From NCBI RefSeq assembly GCF_014645515.1, contig NZ_BMLW01000016.1, forward strand, positions 1-64,000: a stretch of DNA of 64,000 nt, written 5' to 3'. Below the pieces are notes generated by a model. That model saw only the letters and a program-made list of their open reading frames with translations, was not told where the DNA came from and searched no databases. Positions within the stretch are counted from its first letter, which is position 1. Every line of letters starts with the position of its first letter. The DNA comes from Oceanobacillus neutriphilus (GTDB lineage: Bacteria; Bacillota; Bacilli; Bacillales; Amphibacillaceae). Both the position numbers and the translations under genes were made by a program. Positions 33,861 through 44,036 of this stretch are shown one piece after another.

Positions 33861-34679
33861 TTATTCATTTCCTGTTTCTTCATCTGTTTCCATATCATCT
33901 TCAATATCTACTTCTTCTATCTCATCTTTTTGGAAGGATTCAAAATAGACGCCGACCCCAATATGAATTATACCATTATCTTCCTCTTCAAGTTGAGAAA
34001 CAATTGACGGGTAATAATCCAATTTATCAAACATCTGGTCTGCTTTCCCCTGTACCAGAAAGCCGTCACTCATATAGAGCGTAACACTCATGGCCTCTTC
34101 ATCTGTATCTGGCTCATTCCGTTCAACTTCAGAAATCATATTAAAAATACTCGGACGAACATCCTGCATTTCTCCTGCCAGCTCTTTTAATTGCTCTTCA
34201 TTAAATCCTGTCATTAACGGAGCGTTGCTTAGAGAATCCTGTGTATTTTGCTGGATAACTTGGCCGTCCGCCAGAACTGGATAATACTCCCTGCCGTCTT
34301 GGATATAACCAAGAACAGGCTGCTCTTCCACCTCAATCACAACAGTACGTGGAAAGCTGCGGGTAATAGATGCTTGTTCAATGACAGGTTCATCTTCTAT
34401 TTGCGCTGCAGCCGAAGATGCATTCATAGACCAAATATTTGATCCTTCTGTTAAGCCCGATTCATCTATTATGTATTCATCCGTTAAGAATACATTACCG
34501 TTTACTTCAATCGACCGTATCTCGCTCAATGGAGATTGTAAATAAACAATAATAGCAATGAGAAAGAAAAATATAGATAGGTAAAATATTAATCGTCTGT
34601 TCGCTTTTTTCTTTCTAGCTTGTTTCAACTTTGGGATTCGATCCTCAATAGAAACGATATTTTTATCACTCATCTCCAT
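33861..34679 (-). CDS. divIB: Cell division protein DivIB (FtsQ)
   Basis: DivIB (272 residues) is a bitopic septal protein with a cytoplasmic basic N-terminus, one membrane helix (about 30-48) and an extracellular POTRA domain (about 52-120: SIEVNGNVFLTDEYIIDES). A beta domain and an acidic tail rich in Asp and Glu (about 250-272) follow. It forms a complex with FtsL and DivIC. ATGs at 34679 and 34673 are both possible. It is monocistronic here, because murB and murG do not precede it. Confidence 0.94.
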   Translation of the reverse strand: MEMSDKNIVSIEDRIPKLKQARKKKANRRLIFYLSIFFFLIAIIVYLQSPLSEIRSIEVNGNVFLTDEYIIDESGLTEGSNIWSMNASSAAAQIEDEPVIEQASITRSFPRTVVIEVEEQPVLGYIQDGREYYPVLADGQVIQQNTQDSLSNAPLMTGFNEEQLKELAGEMQDVRPSIFNMISEVERNEPDTDEEAMSVTLYMSDGFLVQGKADQMFDKLDYYPSIVSQLEEEDNGIIHIGVGVYFESFQKDEIEEVDIEDDMETDEETGNE

Positions 34680-35036
34680 TTCTTCCTTTGCCCATTATTT
34701 TCAGAGAATAAAACTGCATGAGTCCATTCCCTCGTATTTACAAAAATTATATCACAAATTAAGGTGCTACACGCAGATGACTTCGATTGTTTATAAAGTT
34801 TTTTCCTTTTTTTTAGAAAAACACTAGCAGAGCCTGCTAAAAAACAAGAATTTCAGCGTTGTAACGTGAAATCTTTAATAGATTATCTTTCTTTAAATTA
34901 TAAATAATAATGCACACACTCATTTTCTAAACGAAAAAAAGATTGGTTTAAAACTGTAGCTGAAATGAAGGTATACATATAGTTATGCAACTGGCTGACG
35001 AAGGAAAAACATGGAGTCTCATGTGGGAAAGTGTAA

Positions 35037-35123
35037 AAAACGTTGTGTCAATAATGAGCTGACATACGTTTTGCATGGAGGAAATGAGTTCGTAGCCGGC
35101 GGAAACATATTATTTTCCGCCGG
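35037..35123. other. Two consecutive hairpins in the gene-free spoVE-divIB interval
   Basis: The 538-base gap 34680-35217 has no credible gene. It holds a hairpin AAAACGTTGTGTCA with TGACATACGTTTT (35037-35072), then a GC-rich one, CCGGCGGAAA with TTTCCGCCGG (35096-35123). Neither is followed by a T run, so they are poor terminators. In B. subtilis murG and murB occupy this interval. Confidence 0.35.
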
Positions 35124-35217
35124 TTAAGATTACTCATCCTGCAGTAATCCGTAAAATCACCTGATGATATCTGATCTATCATCGATAAATTTTAATGCAG
35201 GCTTATTTCCTAATAGT

Positions 35218-36354
35218 TTAAATGATTGGTTTCGTACTTTTCTCCATACTTTTGGCATGTCTGCTGATACTTAGCAGAATACCTACTGCACAAAGAGTCA
35301 ATGTTAACGAAGAACCTCCATAGCTGAGAAAAGGAAGTGTAATTCCTGTAACTGGAATCAATCCTATAACAACACTAATGTTAATCATCGCTTGTAACGC
35401 CAGCATACCCGCTACTCCAATTGCTAACAGTCTGCTAAATAAATCCGGTGCTTCAATTGCAATTTTAATTCCTCTCCATAATAACAGAAAAAACAATAGA
35501 ATAGTTGTACAACCTCCAATTAAACCTAGTTCTTCTCCAATTATAGAAAAAATAAAATCCGTCTGTGGTTCAGGAAGATAAAAATATTTTTGCAGGCTAT
35601 TACCTAACCCCAGTCCCATCAGTCCCCCCGGCCCAATAGCATAGAGAGATTGAATAATTTGAAACCCGTCCCCTAAAGGATCTTCCCACGGATTCAAAAA
35701 GGCTAATATCCGGTTAATCCGGTAGGGAGCAGAAGCTATCAATCCGATAAATCCGAGTACCCCGATACCCGCTAAGCCAAAAAAATGAGACAGTCTGGCC
35801 CCGGCTACAAAAAGCATAATCATACATGTCAGCACAAGCACCATTCCTGTGCCTAAATCAGGCTGAAGCATAATAAGACCAAATGCAGTAAAAATTAAAA
35901 GCAGGCATGGCAGGAAGCCCTTTTTAAAAGAAGTAATGTATTTTTGATGGTCAGACAGAATAGCAGCCAAAAAAATGATCAGCCCTAATTTCATAAATTC
36001 AGATGGCTGAATACTGAATGCACCTATGCCAATCCAGCTCTGCGCTCCACCGCGAACCATACCAATGCCCGGGATAAGTACAAGTATGAGGAGAGCAAAA
36101 CAAGCAAATAATAATATTTTTGCATACTTTTTCCACATATAATAAGGAAAATAAGAGATAACGATCATCCCGATAAATCCGATTCCAGCAAATAAAAGCT
36201 GTCGTTTCAGGTAATAAAATGAATCATTGAACTTATACTCTGACCAGATATAGGATGAACTATAAACCATTAATACACCAAAACATAATAGAAGAATAAT
36301 TATTCCAAATAATATTTTATCAACTTTATTTTGATTTTGAATGAACTTGTACAA
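35218..36354 (-). CDS. spoVE: SEDS-family peptidoglycan glycosyltransferase SpoVE (FtsW/RodA family)
   Basis: This 378-residue SEDS protein has about ten membrane helices. SEDS proteins polymerise lipid II; SpoVE does so for the spore cortex with SpoVD. Visible motifs are AQSWIGIGAFSIQPSEFMKL, LQPDLGTGMVLV (with the catalytic Asp expected in the fourth extracellular loop) and GITLPFLSYGGSS. Position after murD and the presence of spoVD upstream favour SpoVE over FtsW, but paralogues are hard to separate. The start is a TTG at 36354. Its ribosome site sits in a hairpin. Confidence 0.88.
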   Translation of the reverse strand: MYKFIQNQNKVDKILFGIIILLLCFGVLMVYSSSYIWSEYKFNDSFYYLKRQLLFAGIGFIGMIVISYFPYYMWKKYAKILLFACFALLILVLIPGIGMVRGGAQSWIGIGAFSIQPSEFMKLGLIIFLAAILSDHQKYITSFKKGFLPCLLLIFTAFGLIMLQPDLGTGMVLVLTCMIMLFVAGARLSHFFGLAGIGVLGFIGLIASAPYRINRILAFLNPWEDPLGDGFQIIQSLYAIGPGGLMGLGLGNSLQKYFYLPEPQTDFIFSIIGEELGLIGGCTTILLFFLLLWRGIKIAIEAPDLFSRLLAIGVAGMLALQAMINISVVIGLIPVTGITLPFLSYGGSSLTLTLCAVGILLSISRHAKSMEKSTKPII

Positions 36355-36358
36355 AAAG

Positions 36359-36398
36359 ACCCCTTCTTTCCATGAAATTAAACTTAGGAAATAGGGGC
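36359..36398 (-). promoter_or_regulatory. Hairpin covering the spoVE ribosome-binding site
   Basis: GCCCCTATTTCC pairs with GGAAAGAAGGGG, and the second arm contains the GAAGGGG ribosome site. It is followed by TCTTTTTG, in which the TTG start codon lies. The structure therefore looks both like a terminator after murD and like a block on spoVE translation. Confidence 0.5.
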
Positions 36399-36481
36399 AT
36401 TTTGAAATATACTATTTACTGATCGGCTTGTCCGAGTTTGTTTACTATTATTATCCCTGATCCATTATTTGTTCAAGCCCC

Positions 36482-37831
36482 TTAATTTATTGTATGAACA
36501 GCTTGAACAAATATGTCTCCTCTTTCTTCAAATGTTTTATACTGATCCCAGCTTGCGCATGCCGGGGAGAGCAACAGAATATCTCCAGCCTCTGTTAATG
36601 AAAATCCGGTCTTCGCAGCATCATTAACGTCCTCTGCATACTTTATCACCTGGACGCCTGCTTCTCTTCCTATACGCTCTAATTTTGAAGCAGTCTCCCC
36701 AAATACAACCATTGCTTTTACATTTTCCATATGAGGAATGAGCTCATCGAATTCATTCCCGCGGTCCAGACCGCCTGCAAGCAGCACAATTCCTTTTTTA
36801 AAAGAATCCAATGCTTTTTGAGTAGCTAATATATTTGTTGCTTTAGAATCATTATAAACATAGCGGCCTTGTTTCATTCCAACAAACTCCAAACGATGCT
36901 TCACACCGGAAAAAGTTTTTAAGACATGCTGAATACCTTCATTTGTTGCTCCATTTAGTTTTGCTGCCGCAACTGCCGCCAGGATGTTCTCTAAATTATG
37001 TTTTCCGACCAGAACGATATCTTCGAGCTGTATAATTGCTTCATCAAAAAAGTATACATGCGTTTCATCTGTCCAGACACCTTCCTGATCCAGCTTTGCC
37101 GTTACGGAAAACGGAATTTTTTTTGCATTGGTATGAATTACTCTTTTCTTAAGAGTAGAATCATCCGCATTATATACAAGATAATCATCCGCTTGCTGAT
37201 TTTTAAATATATTACATTTTGCATTCACATAGCTTTCCAAATCACCATGATAATCCAGATGCGCTTCATAAATATTTAACAGCACTGCTGTAGTCGGACG
37301 AAATCCTGATATTCCCTGTAATTGAAAGGATGAGAGCTCAATAACCATTCTTTCATCCGCCTGCATTGTTTGTGCTACTTCCGTTGCTGCAATTCCAATA
37401 TTGCCGGCAAGCTTCACATTGCAATCACTATATTTCAGCATCTCTGTAATCAACGTCGTAGTTGTTGTTTTCCCATTTGAACCGGTGATTCCAATGACAG
37501 GCTGCTGCGTTAAGTAAGATACAAGCTCCACTTCTGTAATTACTGGAAGTTTTTGCCTTAATGCTTCTGCAATAATCGGATGGTCATACCGGATGCCGGG
37601 ATTTTTGACGACTATCTCTATACCTTCTAAAATACTCAAAGGGTGAGAACCAAGTACAACGTGCGCTCCTCTTTTCTGAAGCTCCTGAACAAAAGCATCC
37701 TCATAGGATGCTGCCTGATCATTCACTGTTACATCTTTTCCGCTGTCTAAAAGGACTCTGGCAGCAGCGGTACCGCTTCGGGCTAAGCCTAAGACAAGCA
37801 CTTTTTCCGGAAATTGTTTCATTGTCTTCAT
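36482..37831 (-). CDS. murD: UDP-N-acetylmuramoylalanine--D-glutamate ligase
   Basis: MurD (449 residues) adds D-Glu to UDP-MurNAc-L-Ala. The ATP loop GITGSNGKTTTTTL is near 113-126. The Mur-ligase middle-domain NIYEAHLDYHGD and C-terminal YNDSKATN motifs are intact. The ATG at 37831 shares a base with the mraY stop codon, so the two genes are coupled, and GAGGTGG precedes it. Confidence 0.97.
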   Translation of the reverse strand: MKTMKQFPEKVLVLGLARSGTAAARVLLDSGKDVTVNDQAASYEDAFVQELQKRGAHVVLGSHPLSILEGIEIVVKNPGIRYDHPIIAEALRQKLPVITEVELVSYLTQQPVIGITGSNGKTTTTTLITEMLKYSDCNVKLAGNIGIAATEVAQTMQADERMVIELSSFQLQGISGFRPTTAVLLNIYEAHLDYHGDLESYVNAKCNIFKNQQADDYLVYNADDSTLKKRVIHTNAKKIPFSVTAKLDQEGVWTDETHVYFFDEAIIQLEDIVLVGKHNLENILAAVAAAKLNGATNEGIQHVLKTFSGVKHRLEFVGMKQGRYVYNDSKATNILATQKALDSFKKGIVLLAGGLDRGNEFDELIPHMENVKAMVVFGETASKLERIGREAGVQVIKYAEDVNDAAKTGFSLTEAGDILLLSPACASWDQYKTFEERGDIFVQAVHTIN

Positions 37832-38811
37832 TACATACCCACCTCAATATAAATTGCAAGAATTGCAAATAGGAGTCCGGCAAACCAGAACGTTGTAACG
37901 ACTCTCCACTCAGACCATCCTACTAATTCATAATGGTGATGTAACGGACTCATTTTGAAAATACGCTTTCCAGTTGTTTTAAAAGAAATAACCTGAATAA
38001 TAACGGATAATGTTTCAATAACAAACACACCGCCAATAATAATTAATAAAATCTCCAGCTTCAAAAGTATTGCAATTGCTGCAATAGCTCCGCCCAGTGC
38101 CAATGATCCCGTGTCTCCCATAAACACTTTGGCAGGATGCGCATTAAATACTAAAAATCCAAGTAAAGCGCCAACCACAGCTAAAGAAAAAACGGTTACC
38201 ATATCGTTAGGCACGCCATACCATGCAATAATTGCAAAAGCGCCAAATGCAATTGCTGCTGTACCCGCCAATAAACCATCTAATCCATCTGTTAAGTTAA
38301 CAGCATTGGAAGCTCCTACAAGCATTACAATAATAAGAACTGCATAAAACCAGCCAATATCAAATTGAAAGGATGTCCCCGGAATTGCTATCTCTGTTGA
38401 GAAATCTTGTCCGCGTAAAACAAAATAAAATATAAGTGCAATAATAATTTGCCCAAATAGCTTCTGTTTCGATGTTAATCCTAAGTTTCGTTTCATCGCT
38501 ACTTTTATATAGTCATCTAAAAATCCTAATAAACCATAGCCAAATAATACAAAAAGTAATAACCATAATTCATAACCTATTCCACTGTCCGTTCTCATTC
38601 CCATAATCAGTGATGTAATGACAATACTGAAAACAATCATAATTCCGCCCATTGTCGGGGTTCCTGATTTCTTTTGATGAGATTCCGGGCCTTCTTCTCT
38701 AATACTTTGTCCAAACTTTAATCGTCTTAAAAAAGGGATAAAAATTGGAGATAGAAGAACTGTAATAAGAAACGCTACTGCGATTGTAATTAATAAACCT
38801 GTAATATTCAT
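37831..38811 (-). CDS. mraY: Phospho-N-acetylmuramoyl-pentapeptide transferase
   Basis: MraY (326 residues) links UDP-MurNAc-pentapeptide to undecaprenyl phosphate to form lipid I. It has about ten membrane helices with the conserved [21 protein letters not shown] and [12 protein letters not shown] motifs (catalytic and Mg2+-binding aspartates) and PLHHHYE. It lies 154 bases after murF; the gap shows no gene. Confidence 0.97.
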   Translation of the reverse strand: MNITGLLITIAVAFLITVLLSPIFIPFLRRLKFGQSIREEGPESHQKKSGTPTMGGIMIVFSIVITSLIMGMRTDSGIGYELWLLLFVLFGYGLLGFLDDYIKVAMKRNLGLTSKQKLFGQIIIALIFYFVLRGQDFSTEIAIPGTSFQFDIGWFYAVLIIVMLVGASNAVNLTDGLDGLLAGTAAIAFGAFAIIAWYGVPNDMVTVFSLAVVGALLGFLVFNAHPAKVFMGDTGSLALGGAIAAIAILLKLEILLIIIGGVFVIETLSVIIQVISFKTTGKRIFKMSPLHHHYELVGWSEWRVVTTFWFAGLLFAILAIYIEVGM

Positions 38812-38965
38812 TTTCTCTCCACCTCATTTGTAACCTTCTATAGATGTCTTAAAAAAACACGATAGAATCAGCGCAATTCACATGGGTTTTATTCTTTAAC
38901 TCCCAATATTCCGCACTGATTCCATTTCCTGACTGTTTGTTTTAAACACACCTATAAGATCCTCT

Positions 38966-40321
38966 TTAACATAATTGCTCTAAAAATGTTTCAAATTTCA
39001 TTCCTCTTGATGCCTTCAGCAAGATAAGATTTCCCGGTTGCAAATATTTTTCTACATGGTCTGCAAGTTCATCTTTGTCCGCTAAATGTACAGCAGGCAG
39101 CTCAGGAAGCTTGCTTTTCAGCTCATCATGTATGTAATAGGAATTGTTTCCATACGTGTACACAGCTGTAATCTCAGAATTAATCACATCTGCGATACCC
39201 CTATGGAATTCTTCCGCATAATCACCAAGCTCTAAAATATCACCAAGAATAAGGATTTTATGATGATATCCTTTCATTTCTTCCACTACTTGAATGGATG
39301 CCTTCATAGATGCGGGGGAAGCATTATAAGCATCGTTAATTACTGTAATACCTCTTTTTCCCTCATGTTTTTCAAAGCGCATTTTTGTCATCTCTAATTG
39401 CCCAAATGCTTTTTGAATTGCCTCCGATGTTATTCCCAGTTCATAAGCCAGCTTAATAATATAAGCTGCATTTTTCGCATGATGCCTTCCCAGGAGCGGA
39501 ATTTGATAGGATTCCTTGTCAATCTCAAAAGTAGTTACCGTTTCTTCAACTGCTATATTACTGACAATGACATCATTGTTCTTACCAAGACCCACCAGTG
39601 TTTTACGAACTGGTACTGCGGCATCAGTCAAAAGAGGTTCATCCCCGTCAATAATTAACATACCCGCAGGCTTTATTCCTGAAACAATTTCTAATTTAGC
39701 TTTGGCAATTCCCTCTTTGGAACCCAGGTTTTCAATATGCTGCCCGTCAATATTTGTAATTATCGCTATATCAGGCTTACCTATATTACTTAAAAGCTCT
39801 ATTTCTCCAAAGTGGTTCATGCCCATTTCCAAAATCAGCACTTCTGTCTCCTGATCCATAGATAAAATCGTTAACGGAAGTCCAATATGATTATTGAAAT
39901 TTCCCATTGTTGCGTGCGTTTTAAAGGTTGTCTGTAAAACAGCTTTTGCCAAATCTTTCGTAGTTGTTTTCCCATTTGATCCAGTAATGCCTATTACAGT
40001 TGGATTAATTTTCTTACGGTAAGCAACTGCAAGCTCCTGCAAAGCCTTTACCGTATCCTCTACAAACAGAATCAGAAGAGAGGAAGGAAGATTTTTGGGA
40101 AGCGGTATTTCCTTTTGCCAAAAGGTTGCAACTGCTCCATTATCCACTGCTCCCTCAATAAATTGATGTCCGTCAAATCGTTCACCGGAAATAGGCACAT
40201 AAAGTCCATTATTAGAATTGGCACGACTATCTTTACTCACTTCATGAATTTCTAGACCGGCAGGTACATTCCCTTGATGCCGGGGGAATAATTCCATTAA
40301 TTGTGATGCAGTAAACAACAT
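38966..40321 (-). CDS. murF: UDP-N-acetylmuramoyl-tripeptide--D-alanyl-D-alanine ligase
   Basis: MurF (451 residues) adds D-Ala-D-Ala to complete the pentapeptide precursor. The P-loop GITGSNGKTTTKDL is near 110-123. The family motifs LEMGMNHFGEI and NDAYNASPASM are intact. It lies 3 bases after murE, so the pair is cotranscribed. Confidence 0.96.
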   Translation of the reverse strand: MLFTASQLMELFPRHQGNVPAGLEIHEVSKDSRANSNNGLYVPISGERFDGHQFIEGAVDNGAVATFWQKEIPLPKNLPSSLLILFVEDTVKALQELAVAYRKKINPTVIGITGSNGKTTTKDLAKAVLQTTFKTHATMGNFNNHIGLPLTILSMDQETEVLILEMGMNHFGEIELLSNIGKPDIAIITNIDGQHIENLGSKEGIAKAKLEIVSGIKPAGMLIIDGDEPLLTDAAVPVRKTLVGLGKNNDVIVSNIAVEETVTTFEIDKESYQIPLLGRHHAKNAAYIIKLAYELGITSEAIQKAFGQLEMTKMRFEKHEGKRGITVINDAYNASPASMKASIQVVEEMKGYHHKILILGDILELGDYAEEFHRGIADVINSEITAVYTYGNNSYYIHDELKSKLPELPAVHLADKDELADHVEKYLQPGNLILLKASRGMKFETFLEQLC

Positions 40322-40324
40322 GCT

Positions 40325-41806
40325 TTACTCCCCCTTCTCTTTAATTGCTGCCCTGGCAACCTGGCGATCATCAAAATCATATTTTGTTGTGCCGACAATC
40401 TGGTAGGTTTCATGCCCTTTACCTGCAATCAGAATAATATCATCTTTTTGAGCAAGTCCTACTGCATGTGTAATTGCTTCTGTGCGGTCAACAATTACTT
40501 CAAAATCTGCTTCTTCACCAGATAAATGGCTTGTCATATCATCTAAAATTTGCACCGGGTCCTCTGTGCGCGGATTGTCAGATGTAAATAGCGCATGATC
40601 CGCATACTTCACAGCAACATCTGCCATTAATGGACGTTTCGTGCGGTCACGATCTCCTCCGCATCCAACTACAACATAAACTTTACGCTTCGCAAATTCG
40701 CGGCTGGTTTGCAAGACATTCTCCAGGGAATCAGGAGTATGTGCAAAATCAACAATCACAGAAAAATCCTGTCCTTCATTAATCGGCTCAAACCGGCCGT
40801 CCACCCCTTTAATATCCTCCAAAGCCTCTTTAATCACTTCCAAATCTACATTAGATGCGATTGCAGCGCTGCTTGCCGCAAGCATATTATACACATTGAA
40901 CATGCCGATTAAATGGGTTTTTATATATGTTGTCCCAATTGGTGTCACAAGATTAAAAGCTACACCGGCAGGAGATAAGATAATATTTTTTGCCATAACA
41001 TCTGCATCCTGTTTACAGCTGTATGTGATTATCTGCTGGGCCGTACTGCGTTTTAATAAATCACTGGATTTATCATCCTCATTGATAATAGCATATTTCT
41101 TCTTACCCTGATGATAATCATTTCCTAATCCCGAAAAGAGAAGACTCTTCGCCCGCAAATAATCATCCATATCCTTGTGATAATCAAGGTGATCCTGCGA
41201 CAGATTTGTAAAAATACCAATATCATAATCACAGCCAAAAACTCTTCCCATGTCTAAGGCATGCGAAGAAACTTCCATAATAACCTGCTCTGCTTCCTTT
41301 TCCTGCATTTGATGGAAAATACGATTTAACTCTAACGCATCAGGTGTTGTGTTAGCTACCGGGAATGTTTCATTACCGATTTTCACCTGGATGCTTCCAA
41401 TGATACCGGATTTCTTACCCTGTTTTTCAAAAATAGTATCTAATAAGTAGGTAGTTGTTGTTTTCCCGTTCGTACCAGTAACACCGATCAGCGGGAATTT
41501 TGTTGTCGGATAATCATAGTACGCAGCTGCAAGCATTGCCAAAGCACGTCCTGTATCCTTTACGCGGATGAGCGGGACACTCCCGTCAACATCCACGTCT
41601 TTGCAGATAACTGCTGCTGCAGCTCCATTGTCTATTGCCTGCTTTAGAAAGTCATGACCGTCTACGGTATAACCTTCAATACATACAAACAAACTCCCTG
41701 ATTCTACTTTTCTGGAATCCATTTCTACATTTACAATTTCTATATTCTGTATTGATTCTGTTGTCTGATAGAATCCTATTCCATCTAATAGTTGTTTAAG
41801 TTTCAT
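40325..41806 (-). CDS. murE: UDP-MurNAc-L-Ala-D-Glu:meso-diaminopimelate ligase
   Basis: MurE (493 residues) adds the third stem-peptide residue. The P-loop GVTGTNGKTTTTYLL is near 108-122 and the carbamylated-lysine region is present. The C-terminal DNPR motif (TSDNPRTEDP) is the known marker of meso-diaminopimelate specificity as opposed to lysine. So the wall is expected to be A1gamma type. Confidence 0.97.
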   Translation of the reverse strand: MKLKQLLDGIGFYQTTESIQNIEIVNVEMDSRKVESGSLFVCIEGYTVDGHDFLKQAIDNGAAAAVICKDVDVDGSVPLIRVKDTGRALAMLAAAYYDYPTTKFPLIGVTGTNGKTTTTYLLDTIFEKQGKKSGIIGSIQVKIGNETFPVANTTPDALELNRIFHQMQEKEAEQVIMEVSSHALDMGRVFGCDYDIGIFTNLSQDHLDYHKDMDDYLRAKSLLFSGLGNDYHQGKKKYAIINEDDKSSDLLKRSTAQQIITYSCKQDADVMAKNIILSPAGVAFNLVTPIGTTYIKTHLIGMFNVYNMLAASSAAIASNVDLEVIKEALEDIKGVDGRFEPINEGQDFSVIVDFAHTPDSLENVLQTSREFAKRKVYVVVGCGGDRDRTKRPLMADVAVKYADHALFTSDNPRTEDPVQILDDMTSHLSGEEADFEVIVDRTEAITHAVGLAQKDDIILIAGKGHETYQIVGTTKYDFDDRQVARAAIKEKGE

Positions 41807-41966
41807 TTTTACACCCTATTTCTATTCTTTTCCCTTTAATGTATTCTCAACCAATCTTTGGTTTAAGAGGGTTGTCGAGTAAGTTTTCACTTCAGAAAAG
41901 CTGTTGTTTACATTTTAATATTTGTAGTAAAGATAACAGAATCTATTATAGCAAATTTTTTTGGAT

Positions 41967-43901
41967 TTAACGATTATTTTCATGACCTAAAAATAACCGG
42001 ATGGTACTTCCAGATTCTAGCATTGTTCCCGCTTTTGGTGACTGGTCAATAATTTCTTCTCCTTCACCGTTAACTTCAATGGAAAGATCTAAAGGATACT
42101 CGGCCAATTTATCGGTACTGTCTCCTATAAAATCCGGCACTTCTATTTTAGGCTGGTCAGGCCAGGCATATTCTTTCTCTAACCCATCTGTACGCTTCTC
42201 TACTCCCATCGCCCGCAGACTGTCATCAATAATCGTTCCGACAACAGGTGCAGCAACGACACCACCGAATTGAATCGTATTTTTTGGATTGTCAACAGCC
42301 AGATAAACGACAATTTCCGGATCATCCGCAGGCGCAAAACCGATAAAGGATACAATATAATTATTTTCTAAATAACCGCCGTTCGGTCCTACTTTTTGAG
42401 CCGTACCCGTCTTACCGCCAACACGATATCCATCAACATAAGCAGGTCTTCCTGTTCCTTGAGCGACTACTGTTTCTAATGTTTCCCGAATCGTTTTAGA
42501 TGTTTCCTGAGAGATTACTTGCCCCTTCAAATGAGGCTCATAGGATTCAACAACTTCTCCTGTAACAGGATCGACCCATTCCTTGGCAATCATCGGTTCA
42601 TATAAATAACCGCCATTTACAGTTGCAGCAACAGCCATCACCTGTTGTATCGGTGTTACAGAAACTCCTTGTCCAAAGGATGTCGTCGCTAATTCAACTG
42701 GTCCAACATTTTCCGGTTTAAAGAGTATTCCATTTCCTTCCCCCTGCAGATCAATTCCTGTCTTTTTACCAAATCCAAAGGCATCAATATATGAAAACAG
42801 CTTTTCTGTTCCAATCATTTGTCCTAAATTTACAAATCCCGGGTTACAGGAGTTTTGGACAACCTCTAAATAAGACTGATCTCCGTGTCCTCCACGCTTC
42901 CAGCAATGAATCGTTGCCCCGCCCACCTTAATATCACCATCATCATAATATCGATCTTTTTCTAAATCAACGACTCCTTCTTCTAAAGCAGCAGCTAAAG
43001 TAATAATTTTAAATGTTGATCCAGGCTCATACGTACTCCAAATAGGCAGATTTCTTCCAAATATAGAAGCATCCACATCCTGATAATTCTCCGGATCAAA
43101 ATTCGGACGGCTCGACATCCCCAGAACACCACCTGTTTTGGGGTCAACGGCAATCGCCATTGCTCCATCCGGATTATACTTCGCTACAATTTGGTCCAGC
43201 TCTCTTTCCATAATTGTTGTTACTTTATTGTTAATCGTTGTTTTTAAATTCAAACCATCTTTAGGAGATTTGTATTCATCCGCAAGCTGATCTAATCTTC
43301 CTCCCTTTGCATCTGAGTAAAATGATAGGCTTCCATTCTCTCCTTTTAATTTATCATCATAGTATAATTCAAGTCCCATCAATCCCTGGTTATCTATACC
43401 AGTAAAGCCCAGCACATGCGATAAAGCACTGTGATTTGGATAATGGCGCTTTGAATCCTTCGCTAAATAAACACCATCTAAATCTAATTCCCTGATCGCC
43501 TGTTCCTGCTCGTTATTAACTTTGATACCCTCAGGCCTCACCATAACACTCATGGAATTTTGTGTAACTAATTCCATCATTCTTTCTGTCGGCACATCGA
43601 GAATCTCCCCCAAAAGCTTGGCAGTGTTCTCAGGTTCCTTAATTTGCCGCGGCATTAATAAGACTGTAGGTGCAGTTACATTCTCTGCAAGAATTTCCCC
43701 TTCAGAATCAAGAATGTAGCCTCTTTCCGCAGCGAAAGTTATATCTCTTGTCCATAAATCATTGGCACTGTCTGATAAATCATCACCTAATACGAGCTGA
43801 ACATAGGCCAGCCTCGCAATAATGACAAGAAAAATTAGAATCGCAAATAAAAAAACAGTGACAATTCGTTTTTTTATTATAATTGTGGATGCGCGTTTCA
43901 T
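41967..43901 (-). CDS. spoVD: Sporulation-specific penicillin-binding protein SpoVD
   Basis: SpoVD (644 residues) is a class B PBP, the transpeptidase partner of SpoVE for spore cortex. It has an N-terminal membrane anchor (about 14-33), a PBP dimerisation domain and a transpeptidase domain with STFK (active Ser), SCN and KTGT motifs. It ends in a single PASTA domain (about 585-644). One PASTA domain separates it from PbpB, which has two. The ATG at 43901 lies behind AAAGGAG; the upstream ATG at 43964 lacks a ribosome site. Confidence 0.93.
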   Translation of the reverse strand: MKRASTIIIKKRIVTVFLFAILIFLVIIARLAYVQLVLGDDLSDSANDLWTRDITFAAERGYILDSEGEILAENVTAPTVLLMPRQIKEPENTAKLLGEILDVPTERMMELVTQNSMSVMVRPEGIKVNNEQEQAIRELDLDGVYLAKDSKRHYPNHSALSHVLGFTGIDNQGLMGLELYYDDKLKGENGSLSFYSDAKGGRLDQLADEYKSPKDGLNLKTTINNKVTTIMERELDQIVAKYNPDGAMAIAVDPKTGGVLGMSSRPNFDPENYQDVDASIFGRNLPIWSTYEPGSTFKIITLAAALEEGVVDLEKDRYYDDGDIKVGGATIHCWKRGGHGDQSYLEVVQNSCNPGFVNLGQMIGTEKLFSYIDAFGFGKKTGIDLQGEGNGILFKPENVGPVELATTSFGQGVSVTPIQQVMAVAATVNGGYLYEPMIAKEWVDPVTGEVVESYEPHLKGQVISQETSKTIRETLETVVAQGTGRPAYVDGYRVGGKTGTAQKVGPNGGYLENNYIVSFIGFAPADDPEIVVYLAVDNPKNTIQFGGVVAAPVVGTIIDDSLRAMGVEKRTDGLEKEYAWPDQPKIEVPDFIGDSTDKLAEYPLDLSIEVNGEGEEIIDQSPKAGTMLESGSTIRLFLGHENNR

Positions 43902-43932
43902 GAAAGAACTCCTTTCATCATGCTTTGTATCC

Positions 43933-43961
43933 ACTATATGAATGAAAAAAATGGAATAGAA
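43933..43961 (-). promoter_or_regulatory. Candidate sigma-E promoter of spoVD
   Basis: On the minus strand TTCTATT (43955-43961), a 14-base spacer and CATATAGT (43933-43940) fit the sigma-E pattern (TCATATT-like -35, CATAnnnT -10). Expression of spoVD in the mother cell from its own promoter is known in B. subtilis. The pbpB terminator just upstream requires such a promoter. Confidence 0.45.
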
Positions 43962-44036
43962 CAAGCTATCTTTGCAGAAGATCCTTTAATCACCTTGTCC
44001 TCTTTATTAGACTTTTTGAGCATCCTTTTTCATCGA

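Noticed and set aside
35030-35075. A short plus-strand frame starting ATGTGGGAAAG in the spoVE-divIB gap
   Set aside because: Only 13 codons with no ribosome site; it overlaps a hairpin.
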